A DNA stretch of 64,000 nt from assembly GCF_007858285.1 (NCBI RefSeq), contig NZ_VFIL01000001.1, forward strand, positions 1 to 64,000, written 5' to 3'. Both the position numbers and the translations under genes were made by a program. The stretch comes from Pseudomonas brenneri. GTDB taxonomy: Bacteria > Pseudomonadota > Gammaproteobacteria > Pseudomonadales > Pseudomonadaceae. The notes under the pieces were generated by a model. That model ran no database searches. It was not told where the DNA came from and saw only the letters and a list, made by a program, of their open reading frames with translations. Of this stretch, positions 45,954 through 54,342 are shown in pieces (the stretch's first letter is position 1; every line of letters starts with the position of its first letter).

Positions 45954-48077
45954 TCAGAACTGATAGGTGTAGCCGACGCCCAGGGTACGGCGTCGCGCGG
46001 GTGCGCCATAGGCTACCGGATCACTGTAGAACCCATAGGTGTCGTACGTCTGGTTCAGCAGGTTGTCGGCATAGGCATACACCTCGCCGAACTTGCTATG
46101 CAGGCCGGCGCGCAGGTCGAGTTTCTCGTAGTTATCCAGGTTGAAATGGTTCTGCGGATCTGCCGCTCGCTCGCCCACAAGGTGGTAGTTGAGGCTGGTG
46201 TTGAGGGTGGTTTCACCCAGACCGGCGAAACTGCCCAATGGATGCTCCCAGGCGACGTTGAAGTTGCCACTCCAGCGCGGTACATCCGGGGTCCGGTTGC
46301 CAGCGGCGACGTCACCGGCCTGGATGCCCTTCACCGCGCTGGTGATTTTCGCGTCGAGGTAGGTGGCACTGGCGGCCACGCTCAGGCCGTAGTCGAAGCG
46401 CCAGCTGCCTTCCAGTTCGGCGCCGCGGGTGCGGGTGTCGGCATTGAACGCATTGGTGGCGAAGGTTGCAGCGTCGTACCCCAGCAGATGGTCGTCGTGC
46501 ACGCGGGTGAAGAACAATGCGCCATTGAGGCGGCCACGGCGGTCGTCGGTTTCACTCTTGAAGCCCAGTTCCGCAGCTTTGCTGACGGCGGCCTTGTAGG
46601 GTTCGCTGTCGCTGACCTGCGATGCATAGTCATTGAACCCACCGGACTTGTAACCGCGCGCCAATTGCACATAAACGTTGGTTTGCGGGGTGATCGCATA
46701 GCTCAGGGCAGCGCGACCGGTGCCGTAATTGTCCGTCAGCCTGCGTGAGTCGTTGACCGAGTCGCTGCCCGAGAAGTACTCGCCGTCATAGGTCTTGCGG
46801 TCCCAGGAATGGCGGTAGCCGGTGGTCAGTTTCAGCTGCTCGGTCAGGGGGAAGGTGACTTCGCCGTAGCCGGCATAGGTGGTTGTGGTGAAGTCGCGGA
46901 ACTTGGCGCCTGAGGTGCCGTAGGTATTGCGCGGGGTGTCGTAGGTACGCTCGCTGCGTGTGGCGGCCAGCCCCGTGACCCAGAACACCTGCGAGTCGGG
47001 CAGGGAGCTCAGGTGTACGTCCTGGCTCCAACTGCGCTCAAAGGATTTGTCGACCACCCAGAACTCGCTGGGGGTGCCGTAGAGCGCGCCCATCAGTTTG
47101 CTGTCATAGGCGATCAGGCCTTCGAAATCGGCGGTTGAAGTGGAACTGGTGGAGGTCAGGCGGCTGTTGGCGAAGTCATGCTCGACCTTGATCGCGTAGC
47201 GCTCGGTGGTCTTGTAGTTGTCGTCGAACAGGCCGGGGGTGAGGTCCAGGCTCGGGTCGCTACCGTACGGGCGCAGCACCAGGGAGTTGGTGGCGCGCTT
47301 GGACTTTTGCCGCTCGGCGCTGAACAGCACGTGGGTGTCATCGTTGAGATCCCACAGCAGGCTGCCTCGGTATGCTTCGTTGCGGGGTTTGGTCTGGGGG
47401 TGGTGGGTCTGGTCGTTGTCGATCCAGCTGTCGTAACCCGCACGGCGTACTGCGAGGCGGCCGCTGAGGTTTTCCGTCAGAGGCCCGCCCACGGCGCCCT
47501 CAGTGAGGAACTGGCCTTGCTGGCCGACTTCGCCGCGCACATAACCTTCCCGTTCACGGGTCGGCTGGCGTGTGGTGATATTCACGGCGCCGGCCTGGCC
47601 AATTGCCCCGGACAAGGTGCCCTGTGGCCCCTTGAGGACTTCGATGCGCTCCACATCCAGGGTTTCGAAACCCAGGCTGCGCGACGATACCGGCACGCCA
47701 TCGATATTGAACGCCACCGAGCTGTCATCCATCGACATCTGGTACAGCGAGCCCACACCACGGATCAGCACGTTGAAATCATTCGGACCGCCAGAGGAGT
47801 TCACGCTGACCCCGGACGTGTTGCGCAGGGCGCTTTCCAGGGTATTGAGGCGCTGGGTGCGCAACTGCTCACCGCTGATCACGCTCAGGCTGATCGGCAC
47901 CTCCTTGGGATCCTCCTGCTCCATCCGCGCGGTGACGGTTGAAACCGGCAGTTGCAGCGGTTGGACGGCTGTATCGGCAAAGGCTGAATGAGTGAGTGTG
48001 CAACTGAGCAGAGCTGTTATAGTATAACAAATGTGCGGTGATCGACGGTGAGTCGTCGAGTGGCGTCGTGCAGACAT
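45954..48077 (-). CDS. TonB-dependent receptor (FyuA-like siderophore group), copy 2
   Basis: A 707-residue receptor with signal peptide (about 1-34), plug (VSTVTARMEQEDPKEVPISLSVISG; DFNVLIRGVGSLYQMSMDDSSV; IEVLKGPQGTLSGAIG) and barrel ending TYQF. Long stretches match copy 1, for example GYVRGEVGQQGQF, TEGAVGGPLTE and the RGYKSGGFNDYA region, so the two are duplicates that have diverged in the surface loops. It is divergent from the PchR-like regulator over a gap with a Fur box, suggesting joint control by iron and by the regulator's ligand. Confidence 0.9.
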   Translation of the reverse strand: MSARRHSTTHRRSPHICYTITALLSCTLTHSAFADTAVQPLQLPVSTVTARMEQEDPKEVPISLSVISGEQLRTQRLNTLESALRNTSGVSVNSSGGPNDFNVLIRGVGSLYQMSMDDSSVAFNIDGVPVSSRSLGFETLDVERIEVLKGPQGTLSGAIGQAGAVNITTRQPTREREGYVRGEVGQQGQFLTEGAVGGPLTENLSGRLAVRRAGYDSWIDNDQTHHPQTKPRNEAYRGSLLWDLNDDTHVLFSAERQKSKRATNSLVLRPYGSDPSLDLTPGLFDDNYKTTERYAIKVEHDFANSRLTSTSSTSTADFEGLIAYDSKLMGALYGTPSEFWVVDKSFERSWSQDVHLSSLPDSQVFWVTGLAATRSERTYDTPRNTYGTSGAKFRDFTTTTYAGYGEVTFPLTEQLKLTTGYRHSWDRKTYDGEYFSGSDSVNDSRRLTDNYGTGRAALSYAITPQTNVYVQLARGYKSGGFNDYASQVSDSEPYKAAVSKAAELGFKSETDDRRGRLNGALFFTRVHDDHLLGYDAATFATNAFNADTRTRGAELEGSWRFDYGLSVAASATYLDAKITSAVKGIQAGDVAAGNRTPDVPRWSGNFNVAWEHPLGSFAGLGETTLNTSLNYHLVGERAADPQNHFNLDNYEKLDLRAGLHSKFGEVYAYADNLLNQTYDTYGFYSDPVAYGAPARRRTLGVGYTYQF

Positions 48078-48159
48078 GATGGGACCTTGACTGAGGTTTG
48101 GGGCAGTGCGCGTCGCGGTGGGCGACGGCGGCTAAGGGCGTAACTGCAGCGCGATAGAT

Positions 48160-48178
48160 GCTAGTGATTATCAATTGC
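48160..48178. promoter_or_regulatory. Fur-box-like site between TonB receptor and AraC regulator
   Basis: GCTAGTGATTATCAATTGC matches 13 of 19 positions of the consensus and lies in the 160-base divergent gap, 59 bases before the regulator start. Confidence 0.6.
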
Positions 48179-48237
48179 GCTCATCTACCCCAATGTGGTC
48201 TGATTCGAGCCGTATCCGGTCAGCAAGGAGATCCAAG

Positions 48238-49218
48238 ATGTCAGCCGTTGAGGAGCAGGGGCGGGCGTTCATGCCGGTCTCGCGGATTATTGCCGATGGC
48301 TACGGGGGCGATTTCGGCCCGGGCTCCCAGTGCCGGGTCACCCGAGTGACCTTGCAGGGCGGGCTGGATATCGTGCGTTGGCAAAGTACTTTCGAGCAGC
48401 CAGTGGAGATGCCTCTGCATGACGACAGCGAGCGCATCCACTTCAGCTTTACCAACCTGCTCAAGGGCAAGGCCTCTTGCAGCTTTCGCGATGGTCGGCG
48501 GCAGCGCCGCTATGTCATTGACCAGGGTACCGGCAGCATCAGCTATGGGCGCAGTCGCAACGGCCTGTATCACCAGCAGGGTGAGATAGACAATATTACG
48601 GTGATGATCCATCCCGAATTGTTGACCCAGTGGGAACTGGAAATCGACCCGACCCTGTATAACGCGCTGGCCTGCGATCATTGCTTTCTCGATGGACACC
48701 GCAGCGGTGAAATGAGCGCCACCGCCCACCAATTGTCCAATGCCCTGACGTACGCGCCTGGCCAGCCGCGCAGTAGCCTGTGGCTGTATGGCCAGAGCGT
48801 GACCTTGGTCAGCCTGTTCCTGGAAGCACGGCGCAGCGTGGACTGCGCCTGTCGCCTGAGCCCCATCGATCGCCAACGCCTTCAGCATGCTCGCGAGCGC
48901 TTGCTGGCAGACCTGGGCAAAGCGCCCAGCCTGTCTGAGCTGGCCCGTGAATCCGGTCTGAGCCAGCCCAAACTGACGCGCGGGTTCCGGCAGTTGTTCC
49001 TCAACAGTGTCTACGGGGTGTTCCAGCAAGCGCGCATGACTCAAGCCCGCAGCCGGCTACTGGAAGGGGACGAATCGGTGATGCGCGTGGCGTCGGATCT
49101 GGGCTATGCCAATGCCAGCCACTTTGCTACGGCTTTTCGCAAGCAGTTTGGCATCAATCCGTCCCTGCTCAAGCAGGGTGGGCGCAGTACTTCCCTGGCC
49201 CCGAGCAAACTGTCTTAA
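48238..49218 (+). CDS. AraC family regulator, PchR/YbtA-like
   Basis: A 326-residue regulator. The N-terminal half (about 1-215) resembles PchR, which senses a ferri-siderophore; the C-terminal half (about 225-320) is the double helix-turn-helix (LSELARESGLSQPKLTRGFRQLF and VMRVASDLGYANASHFATAFRKQFGINPSLL). CAAGGAG precedes the ATG. It diverges from TonB receptor copy 2 and probably activates the receptors and ABC genes when the cognate ferri-metallophore has entered. It ends convergently with tatC, the stops overlapping by four bases. Confidence 0.9.
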   Translation: MSAVEEQGRAFMPVSRIIADGYGGDFGPGSQCRVTRVTLQGGLDIVRWQSTFEQPVEMPLHDDSERIHFSFTNLLKGKASCSFRDGRRQRRYVIDQGTGSISYGRSRNGLYHQQGEIDNITVMIHPELLTQWELEIDPTLYNALACDHCFLDGHRSGEMSATAHQLSNALTYAPGQPRSSLWLYGQSVTLVSLFLEARRSVDCACRLSPIDRQRLQHARERLLADLGKAPSLSELARESGLSQPKLTRGFRQLFLNSVYGVFQQARMTQARSRLLEGDESVMRVASDLGYANASHFATAFRKQFGINPSLLKQGGRSTSLAPSKLS

Positions 49219-49961
49219 GCTGCCTCGGTACGCGATTTGCTCACCGACCGACTGGCCAGCAGCCCCAGCTCGAACAGAATCCACATCGGCACCGCCAGCA
49301 TGGTTTGCGAAAACACATCTGGCGGGGTCAGCAGCATGCCGACCACAAAGCAGCCGACGATTACATACGGTCGGCTTTTCTGCAGGGTCTGCACATCCGT
49401 GATATCGGCCCAGATCACCAGGAAAGTCGCCACCGGTATTTCAAACGCCAGGCCGAACGCCAGTAACAGCGCGAGGATGAAATCCAGGTACAGGGCGATA
49501 TCGGTCATCATCGTCACGCCGTCCGGGGTTACGCTGGTAAAGAAGCCGAACATCATCGGGAATACCAGGAAAAACGCAAACGCCATGCCGGCGTAAAACA
49601 GCACCACGCTGGCGGCCAGCAACCAGGCGGCAGTGCGTCGTTCCTGGCGGTACACCGCCGGCGCGATCATGCCCCAGGCCTGGTGCAGCAACAGCGGCAT
49701 GCTGATGAACAGGGCGATCATCATGGTCAGCTTGAGCGGTGCCAGAAACGGAGAAGTCACCCCAGTGGCGATCATCGTTGCGCCGCTGGGCAAGAAATCG
49801 CGCAGCGGTTGCGAGACGAAGCTGTACAGCGTCTGGGCAAAGGGAAACAGGGCGCAAAACACCAGGAGGATCGCCAGGACGCAGCGCACCAGGCGCGAGC
49901 GCAACCGGGTCAGGTGGCCGGTCACCGACAGGCGCGGGGCAGACAAGGGCAGGTCGCTCAT
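49215..49961 (-). CDS. tatC: Twin-arginine translocase subunit TatC
   Basis: A 248-residue inner-membrane protein with six helices. TatC hallmarks visible are the first cytosolic segment GHLTRLRSRLVRC before helix 1, the periplasmic PLRDFLPSGATMIATGVTSPFLAPLKL region, and FEIPVATFLVIWADI. It binds the RR signal peptide of folded cargo. It is the last gene of tatA-tatB-tatC with overlapping starts and stops. In P. putida a second, phosphate-controlled tat cluster lies beside the PhoX-type phosphatase and type II secretion genes; this matches that arrangement. Confidence 0.94.
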   Translation of the reverse strand: MSDLPLSAPRLSVTGHLTRLRSRLVRCVLAILLVFCALFPFAQTLYSFVSQPLRDFLPSGATMIATGVTSPFLAPLKLTMMIALFISMPLLLHQAWGMIAPAVYRQERRTAAWLLAASVVLFYAGMAFAFFLVFPMMFGFFTSVTPDGVTMMTDIALYLDFILALLLAFGLAFEIPVATFLVIWADITDVQTLQKSRPYVIVGCFVVGMLLTPPDVFSQTMLAVPMWILFELGLLASRSVSKSRTEAA

Positions 49962-50254
49962 GGGGCAGGTTGTCCTGGAGAAGGGGGGATTTCTGGCTGC
50001 GGCGCAGCGTCCAGGCGGATGCCGTCGCGCAGTTGCTGCTCCAGTTGCCGCAATGGCTGCTGATCGATGCCCTGCAGCAAGTGTTCGTGGTCCAGTTCCT
50101 GGGTGACCTGGGCCTTGAGCGTATTCATCGCCCGCTTGGCCCGGCCCAGCCACAGCCCGGCATTGCGCGCGGCAATCGGCAGGCGCTCGGGGCCCAGCAC
50201 CAGCAGCGCCACCAGGCCCACCAGCAACAGTTCGCTAAACCCGATATCGAACAT
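49958..50254 (-). CDS. tatB: Twin-arginine translocase subunit TatB
   Basis: A 98-residue protein with one N-terminal helix ([26 protein letters not shown], including the TatB-diagnostic Glu8 and GPERLP hinge) followed by an amphipathic helix. It hands RR cargo from TatC to TatA. It starts at the last base of tatA and its stop overlaps the tatC start. Confidence 0.93.
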   Translation of the reverse strand: MFDIGFSELLLVGLVALLVLGPERLPIAARNAGLWLGRAKRAMNTLKAQVTQELDHEHLLQGIDQQPLRQLEQQLRDGIRLDAAPQPEIPPSPGQPAP

Positions 50255-50472
50255 CAGTGTTTGCTGTCTGCGGGTCGTTGAGGCTCGGCTTGCACCTCAA
50301 GGCTGGCCTTTTCTGCGCTCGCCTGGGCAGCGGATTCGTTGCCCATGGAGGAGCGAAATCCCTTGATTGCCTCGCCCACATCGCTGCCCAGGCCCTTGAG
50401 GCGCCGGGTGCCGAACAGCATGACCACGATCAGCAGCACGATGACCAGTTGCCAAATCCCTATACCACCCAT
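50254..50472 (-). CDS. tatA: Twin-arginine translocase subunit TatA
   Basis: A 72-residue pore-forming Tat subunit: [21 protein letters not shown] helix, hinge [18 protein letters not shown] and a polar tail. The ATG at 50472 has GGAG seven bases before it; a start six codons upstream is in frame but atypical for TatA. A Pho-box-like repeat lies 55 bases upstream, so the three tat genes are probably induced by phosphate starvation. Confidence 0.93.
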   Translation of the reverse strand: MGGIGIWQLVIVLLIVVMLFGTRRLKGLGSDVGEAIKGFRSSMGNESAAQASAEKASLEVQAEPQRPADSKH

Positions 50473-50527
50473 ACCGACACTCCAAGCCATTGATTTGAAA
50501 TATGAAGGCGCAGTGTGCCGAGGCTTT

Positions 50528-50545
50528 ATGACGCAGCTGTGACGT
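50528..50545 (-). promoter_or_regulatory. Pho-box-like direct repeat upstream of tatABC
   Basis: Read on the minus strand: ACGTCAC-AGCT-GCGTCAT, two GTCA cores 11 bases apart, as in the PhoB consensus CTGTCAT-N4-CTGTCAT. The orientation points to tatA; gspK starts 88 bases away on the other strand and may share the site. Confidence 0.6.
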
Positions 50546-50633
50546 TTTTGCGGGAATTGTGTGAGCCTGCCACTTGGTTGAAACATCCACTGTGTTGACT
50601 GTCGCCAGGTTCTACATAAAAGGTGGTTGGGTC

Positions 50634-51599
50634 ATGGACAAAAAACGGCAGCAGGGGGCGGCGTTGTTGATGGTGCTGGTGGCCCTGGCCATGCTGGCGG
50701 GCGGTATGGCCTGGATGGTCGAACAGGGGCGCCAGCAGGTCGACAGCGTGCGTCTGGTGCAACAACGGGTGCAGGCGCGGGCGATCGAGCGGGCGGCGCT
50801 GGCCTTTACCGAACAGGCCCTGCAGGACCCGCTGTGGCGCGCCAGCCCGTTGTTCTGGCAGGCCATGCGCGGGCAGCCATTGAGTTACGACTTCAAGGGG
50901 GGCAAGGCGAGCATCCGGATTCGCGACCTGCACACCTGCTTCAACGTCAACGCCCTGATCGGCCCCGAAGCCGAGCGCGCCCAGCGCCAGTTGGTGCATT
51001 TGCTGGGAGCCGACATGGCTGCCGAACGCCTGGCCCAGACCCTGGCCGACTGGCTCGACGCCGACCAGCAGACCCGCCTGCAAGGTGCAGAAAGCAACGA
51101 ATACTTGCGTCAATCGCCACCGCGCCTGGCGGCCAATCAACGGATGCGCGATATCAGCGAGCTGAACCTGCTGGCGCTTCCCGACGCACTCCGGGCCGTG
51201 CGCTACCCGCAGTTATGCAGCCTGGACGAGACCGCAGGCTGGCGCCTGAACGCCAATGCGCTGAACCTGGAGATGCTGGCGCTGCTGGATGCGTTGTATG
51301 AGGGAGAGGTCTCGCGGTCGGTGCTGACCCGGCTGGTCAGCGCGCGCCCGGCAGGGGGCTATCGTGATGCGGGTGAACTGCGCCAGGCCCTGGGGGCGAT
51401 GGATGATGCGATGTTCGAGCGGCTGAGCGAAGGATTGCAGCTCAACGGTGACCATTTCCTGCTGCAACTGGAGGTTGACCTGGATGGCCAACGCTTTCGC
51501 AGCCAATACCGTGTCGAAGCCCAGGGTGTGGTGAAGTGGCACGCACGGGTACCGGCGCAAGGCATGCTGCTGCGCTCGCGGGAACCGATGCCGTTATAG
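50634..51599 (+). CDS. gspK: Type II secretion minor pseudopilin GspK (XcpX-like)
   Basis: A 321-residue minor pseudopilin. The prepilin peptidase site is QQG-AALLMVLVALAML after a short basic leader; position 5 of the mature protein is Met instead of Glu, as expected for GspK, which caps the pseudopilus tip. The large extracellular domain contains the family segments RIRDLHTCFNVNAL and MRDISELNLL. AAAGGTGG precedes the ATG. It is set apart from the other secretion genes by the repeat region and the phosphatase gene, and diverges from tatABC. Confidence 0.88.
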   Translation: MDKKRQQGAALLMVLVALAMLAGGMAWMVEQGRQQVDSVRLVQQRVQARAIERAALAFTEQALQDPLWRASPLFWQAMRGQPLSYDFKGGKASIRIRDLHTCFNVNALIGPEAERAQRQLVHLLGADMAAERLAQTLADWLDADQQTRLQGAESNEYLRQSPPRLAANQRMRDISELNLLALPDALRAVRYPQLCSLDETAGWRLNANALNLEMLALLDALYEGEVSRSVLTRLVSARPAGGYRDAGELRQALGAMDDAMFERLSEGLQLNGDHFLLQLEVDLDGQRFRSQYRVEAQGVVKWHARVPAQGMLLRSREPMPL

Positions 51600-51630
51600 A
51601 GTGCACGTGAGATTAAAGTATCCACAAAAG

Positions 51631-51733
51631 TGTGGGAGCGGGCTTGCCCGCGATAGCGTCTGTAAGAGCGCCGCAGGGTGTCAGTTACTCAACGTCATCG
51701 TTAACGACCATCGCGAGCAAGCCCGCTCCCACA
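51631..51733. repeat. REPIN: two inverted REP units
   Basis: TGTGGGAGCGGGCTTGCCCG at 51631 and its inverse CGAGCAAGCCCGCTCCCACA ending at 51733 form a REP doublet with about 50 bases between them, the usual mobile REPIN form in Pseudomonas. It starts 30 bases after gspK and may fold into the gspK 3' end. The non-coding stretch 51600-52079 (480 bases) is built of this element, a dispersed-repeat remnant and two further REP-like units; no gene is visible in it. Confidence 0.85.
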
Positions 51734-51769
51734 GGTGGACGCGCACGATTCGACGATCAGGTCGGATGA

Positions 51770-51960
51770 TGGGTACACCGAGCCTAGGCGAGGTGCCGAG
51801 TGGTGGGGCAAGAGCGTTTTGCTTACTTTTGCGCTGTTCAAAAGTGAGCCGCTGTAAGAGCGGAACCATTAGCCGCCGTTACCGCAGCAATGGATATGCT
51901 CCCTACACCAGCCCAAAACCCAGAGCCCAGAAGTATTAGAGAGTTGTGTAGATACTCATG
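51770..51960. repeat. Remnant of a dispersed Pseudomonas intergenic sequence
   Basis: The stretch containing GAGCGTTTTGCTTACTTTTG and AAAAGTGAGCCGCTGTAAGA resembles a sequence I recognise from many Pseudomonas intergenic regions, where it gives rise to spurious short ORFs. I see no gene in it. Recognition is from memory and should be tested by a genome-wide match. Confidence 0.4.
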
Positions 51961-51988
51961 GTCATCGCAGGCAAGCCAGCCCCCACAT
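51961..51988. repeat. Single REP unit
   Basis: GTCATCGCAGGCAAGCCAGC followed by CCCCACAT is the complement of the common Pseudomonas REP form TGTGGGGGCTGGCTTGCC. Confidence 0.6.
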
Positions 51989-52045
51989 TTGGTTTGTGCT
52001 GTGCCCAAAATTCTCTGTTGAATCGAACTCCCACAAAGACAGTGC

Positions 52046-52073
52046 TGCAGGCGCCGGCAAGCCGACGCCTGCA
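52046..52073 (-). terminator. REP-like hairpin at the end of the PhoX-type gene
   Basis: Perfect 8-bp arms TGCAGGCG / CGCCTGCA around a CCGGCAAGCCGA core, six bases after the phosphatase stop on the minus strand. Confidence 0.6.
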
Positions 52074-52079
52074 TCCTCA

Positions 52080-54110
52080 TCAGATCGCCAAGTCGCCCCC
52101 ATCGGCACGCTGGATCACCACCGTGGATGCACGTGGGCGTACAGTCCCAACCGTAACGTCAGTGGCGACCGTGGTCGATGGCCAGTTTTCCGGGTGCTGG
52201 ATGTTGACGAACACCGTCTTGTTATCCGGGGTAAAGGTCACCCCCGTCACTTCAGAACCATTGGGCCCGACGAAGAAACGTCGCAGGTCGGCCTGGTTCT
52301 GGGCGTTGACCGGCACTTGCTTGCCCTGGGCATCGACCATATTGGTGGGGATCACCACCAGCATCTGGTCGTTGGTGTAGTCGGTCAGGGTCTTTTCGCC
52401 GTTGTCAGTCTGGATCCACATCACGCCACGGCTGTCGAAGGTCATGCCGTCCGGGCTGGCGAACTGGTTCAGGGTGGTCAGGCCGGAGCGGTTGAGGTCC
52501 GGGCTGCCAGCAGCGTTGGCGCCAAACACGAAGATGTCCCAGGTGAACGACACCTGGTTATCGGCGTCATGCCAACGAATGATGTGCCCGTGTTTGTTGT
52601 TCACACGCGGGTTGGCAGGGTTGGCCACCGTACGGCTGGTGTTGTTGGTGAGCGTCAGGTAGACGTCGCCATTGAGCGGGTTGACCGAGGTCCACTCCGG
52701 ACGGTCCATCGGCGTGGCACCTACGGCATCGGCTGCGCCGCGGGTGTTGAGGATGATCCCCGGCAGGTTGGTGAATTTCGCGCCCAGGGTGCTGCCGTCG
52801 GTGGTGCTGGTGGCCACGTCCAGCAGCAACCAGTTACCACTGCCATCGGCGTTGAAGCGCGCCACGTAGAGCTTGCCGCTGTCCATGTACTTGGCACCGG
52901 TCGCCAGGCGATCGCTGGGGTTGGCATCGGCCGGGTCCCACAGGGCGGTGGAGACGAACTTGTACAGGTACTCGTTCTGCGAATCGTCGCCGCTGTAGAA
53001 CACCACTGGCTTGCCGGCGGTGGTCAGGCCAGGCCAGCAACCTTCGTGGCGGAAACGACCCAGGGCGGTGCGCTTCACGGCGCGGGTCGAAGCGTTGTAC
53101 GGGTCGATCTCGACGATGTAGCCATAGGTGCTGGCTTCGTTGCGGTAATCGTCGGTCGCGGTGGCGCCGCTTGGGGTCACGTTGAAGCGGCTGAACTCGC
53201 CGTTCACTTCGCTCGGGTCGCCAGCCACCGATTCCCAGCGATAGTTACCATTGCCGGTGCCCACGCCGATGCGCACCTGGTCTGCCGGACGGGCGCCACT
53301 TTTGTTGACGAAAATCCCCGGCCAGTTCTCTTCGCAGGTCAGGTAGGTGCCCCACGGGGTGTAGCCGTTACCGCAGTTGTTGTTGGTGCCGCGGGTCTGG
53401 GTGCCGGTGGTGGAGAACTTGGTCTTGACGTGATCGGTGCCTTTCATCGGGCCCGCCAGGTCCATGACGGTGGCAGTGGTGAAACGACGGTTCAACGGGT
53501 CGTTTTCCATCACCTGCCAGCGGCCATTGACCTTGGTGATGCGCATTACGCCAGCGCCGTGGGCGTTGATCTCTTTGCGCACTTCTTCAACCGGACGAAC
53601 GCCGCCGACCAGGGTCGGGCCCGCCGGGTGCAGGGCTTGTGCGTCGATGTATTCATGGTTGATGGCCAGCAGGCCGTCGGTGGAGCTGCCATTGATAGGG
53701 AAGAAATGCATGCCGTCGTGGTGCATGCCTACCGAGTTGGCCTGGTCGGTGGAGGTGTTGCTGCCGTCGCTTTTCCACGGGGCTGCGTTGCTGTTCAGCG
53801 GCGTGCCCCACGGCGCCAGGACGTGGGCGGTGTAGCCGGCAGCCACGGTGCAGGCATCGGTGAGGGAACCTGGGATCGAATTGAAGCCCAGCTTCAGCGC
53901 AGGTTTTGGCGGCTGGGTAGGCGTGTCGTTGTCTGAACCGCCACCGCTGTCAAAACAGCCGGTCAGGCCAGTACCGGCAATCATGGCGATCGCGGCGCCG
54001 AGCCCGCCACGCACCACACTGCGGCGGCTCAGGTAGGCAGTGAGTACCGATTCCATCGGCTCATTGAGGCTCAGGTTGCGATTCTGGTTGTCGCCAGTCT
54101 CTCGACTCAT
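52080..54110 (-). CDS. uxpB: PhoX-family phosphatase, Tat-exported lipoprotein (UxpB-like)
   Basis: A 676-residue PhoX (DUF839) phosphatase. The N-terminus carries a twin-arginine signal (SRRSVVRGGLGAAIAM) that runs into a lipobox, GTGLTGC, so it should be folded, exported by Tat and lipidated. PhoX motifs include NHEYID, the CEENWPGIFV region that supplies Ca/Fe ligands, EIDPYN, and RHEGCWPGLT. It releases phosphate from organic phosphates. In P. putida the PhoX-type UxpB has this signal design, is encoded beside tat-1 and xcp genes, and reaches its destination through the type II system; the neighbourhood here is the same. Start at 54110; an in-frame extension upstream is A/T-rich promoter sequence. 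Confidence 0.92.
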   Translation of the reverse strand: MSRETGDNQNRNLSLNEPMESVLTAYLSRRSVVRGGLGAAIAMIAGTGLTGCFDSGGGSDNDTPTQPPKPALKLGFNSIPGSLTDACTVAAGYTAHVLAPWGTPLNSNAAPWKSDGSNTSTDQANSVGMHHDGMHFFPINGSSTDGLLAINHEYIDAQALHPAGPTLVGGVRPVEEVRKEINAHGAGVMRITKVNGRWQVMENDPLNRRFTTATVMDLAGPMKGTDHVKTKFSTTGTQTRGTNNNCGNGYTPWGTYLTCEENWPGIFVNKSGARPADQVRIGVGTGNGNYRWESVAGDPSEVNGEFSRFNVTPSGATATDDYRNEASTYGYIVEIDPYNASTRAVKRTALGRFRHEGCWPGLTTAGKPVVFYSGDDSQNEYLYKFVSTALWDPADANPSDRLATGAKYMDSGKLYVARFNADGSGNWLLLDVATSTTDGSTLGAKFTNLPGIILNTRGAADAVGATPMDRPEWTSVNPLNGDVYLTLTNNTSRTVANPANPRVNNKHGHIIRWHDADNQVSFTWDIFVFGANAAGSPDLNRSGLTTLNQFASPDGMTFDSRGVMWIQTDNGEKTLTDYTNDQMLVVIPTNMVDAQGKQVPVNAQNQADLRRFFVGPNGSEVTGVTFTPDNKTVFVNIQHPENWPSTTVATDVTVGTVRPRASTVVIQRADGGDLAI

Positions 54111-54269
54111 TTCATCAGGTCCTTTGTAGATCACGGTTATTTTGAAAGGAGCCCGAACTCTAAGAGCCGAATGTGATGATTCGCGGTCGGTTTTGTTAAA
54201 AATGTATTTAAGTGTATTTATTTTGTTTCCTTTTGTTGCAGGGCGACACATTTCACTCCTGTTAAAAAA

Positions 54270-54287
54270 CTGACATCAAAGCGTCAT
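54270..54287 (+). promoter_or_regulatory. Pho-box-like direct repeat between phosphatase and secretion genes
   Basis: CTGACAT-CAAA-GCGTCAT: two 7-base repeats with 11-base periodicity, matching the PhoB-site pattern, in the 232-base divergent gap. It lies 55 bases before the plus-strand lipoprotein start. The PhoX-type gene on the other strand may use it or a second site in the A/T-rich part. Confidence 0.65.
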
Positions 54288-54342
54288 TAATTGCCCCCCA
54301 CTATGCGGCCCCTATAAGAGTGTGCTTCAGGGTGAGGGAATA

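Noticed and set aside
51681..51869. 62-codon minus-strand ORF
   Set aside because: It lies in REPIN/dispersed repeat sequence, has no ribosome site, and such repeats give spurious ORFs throughout Pseudomonas genomes.
51996..53936. A 646-codon plus-strand frame opposite the phosphatase
   Set aside because: Val/Gly/His-rich antisense shadow; the minus strand encodes an unmistakable PhoX protein with Tat signal and lipobox.
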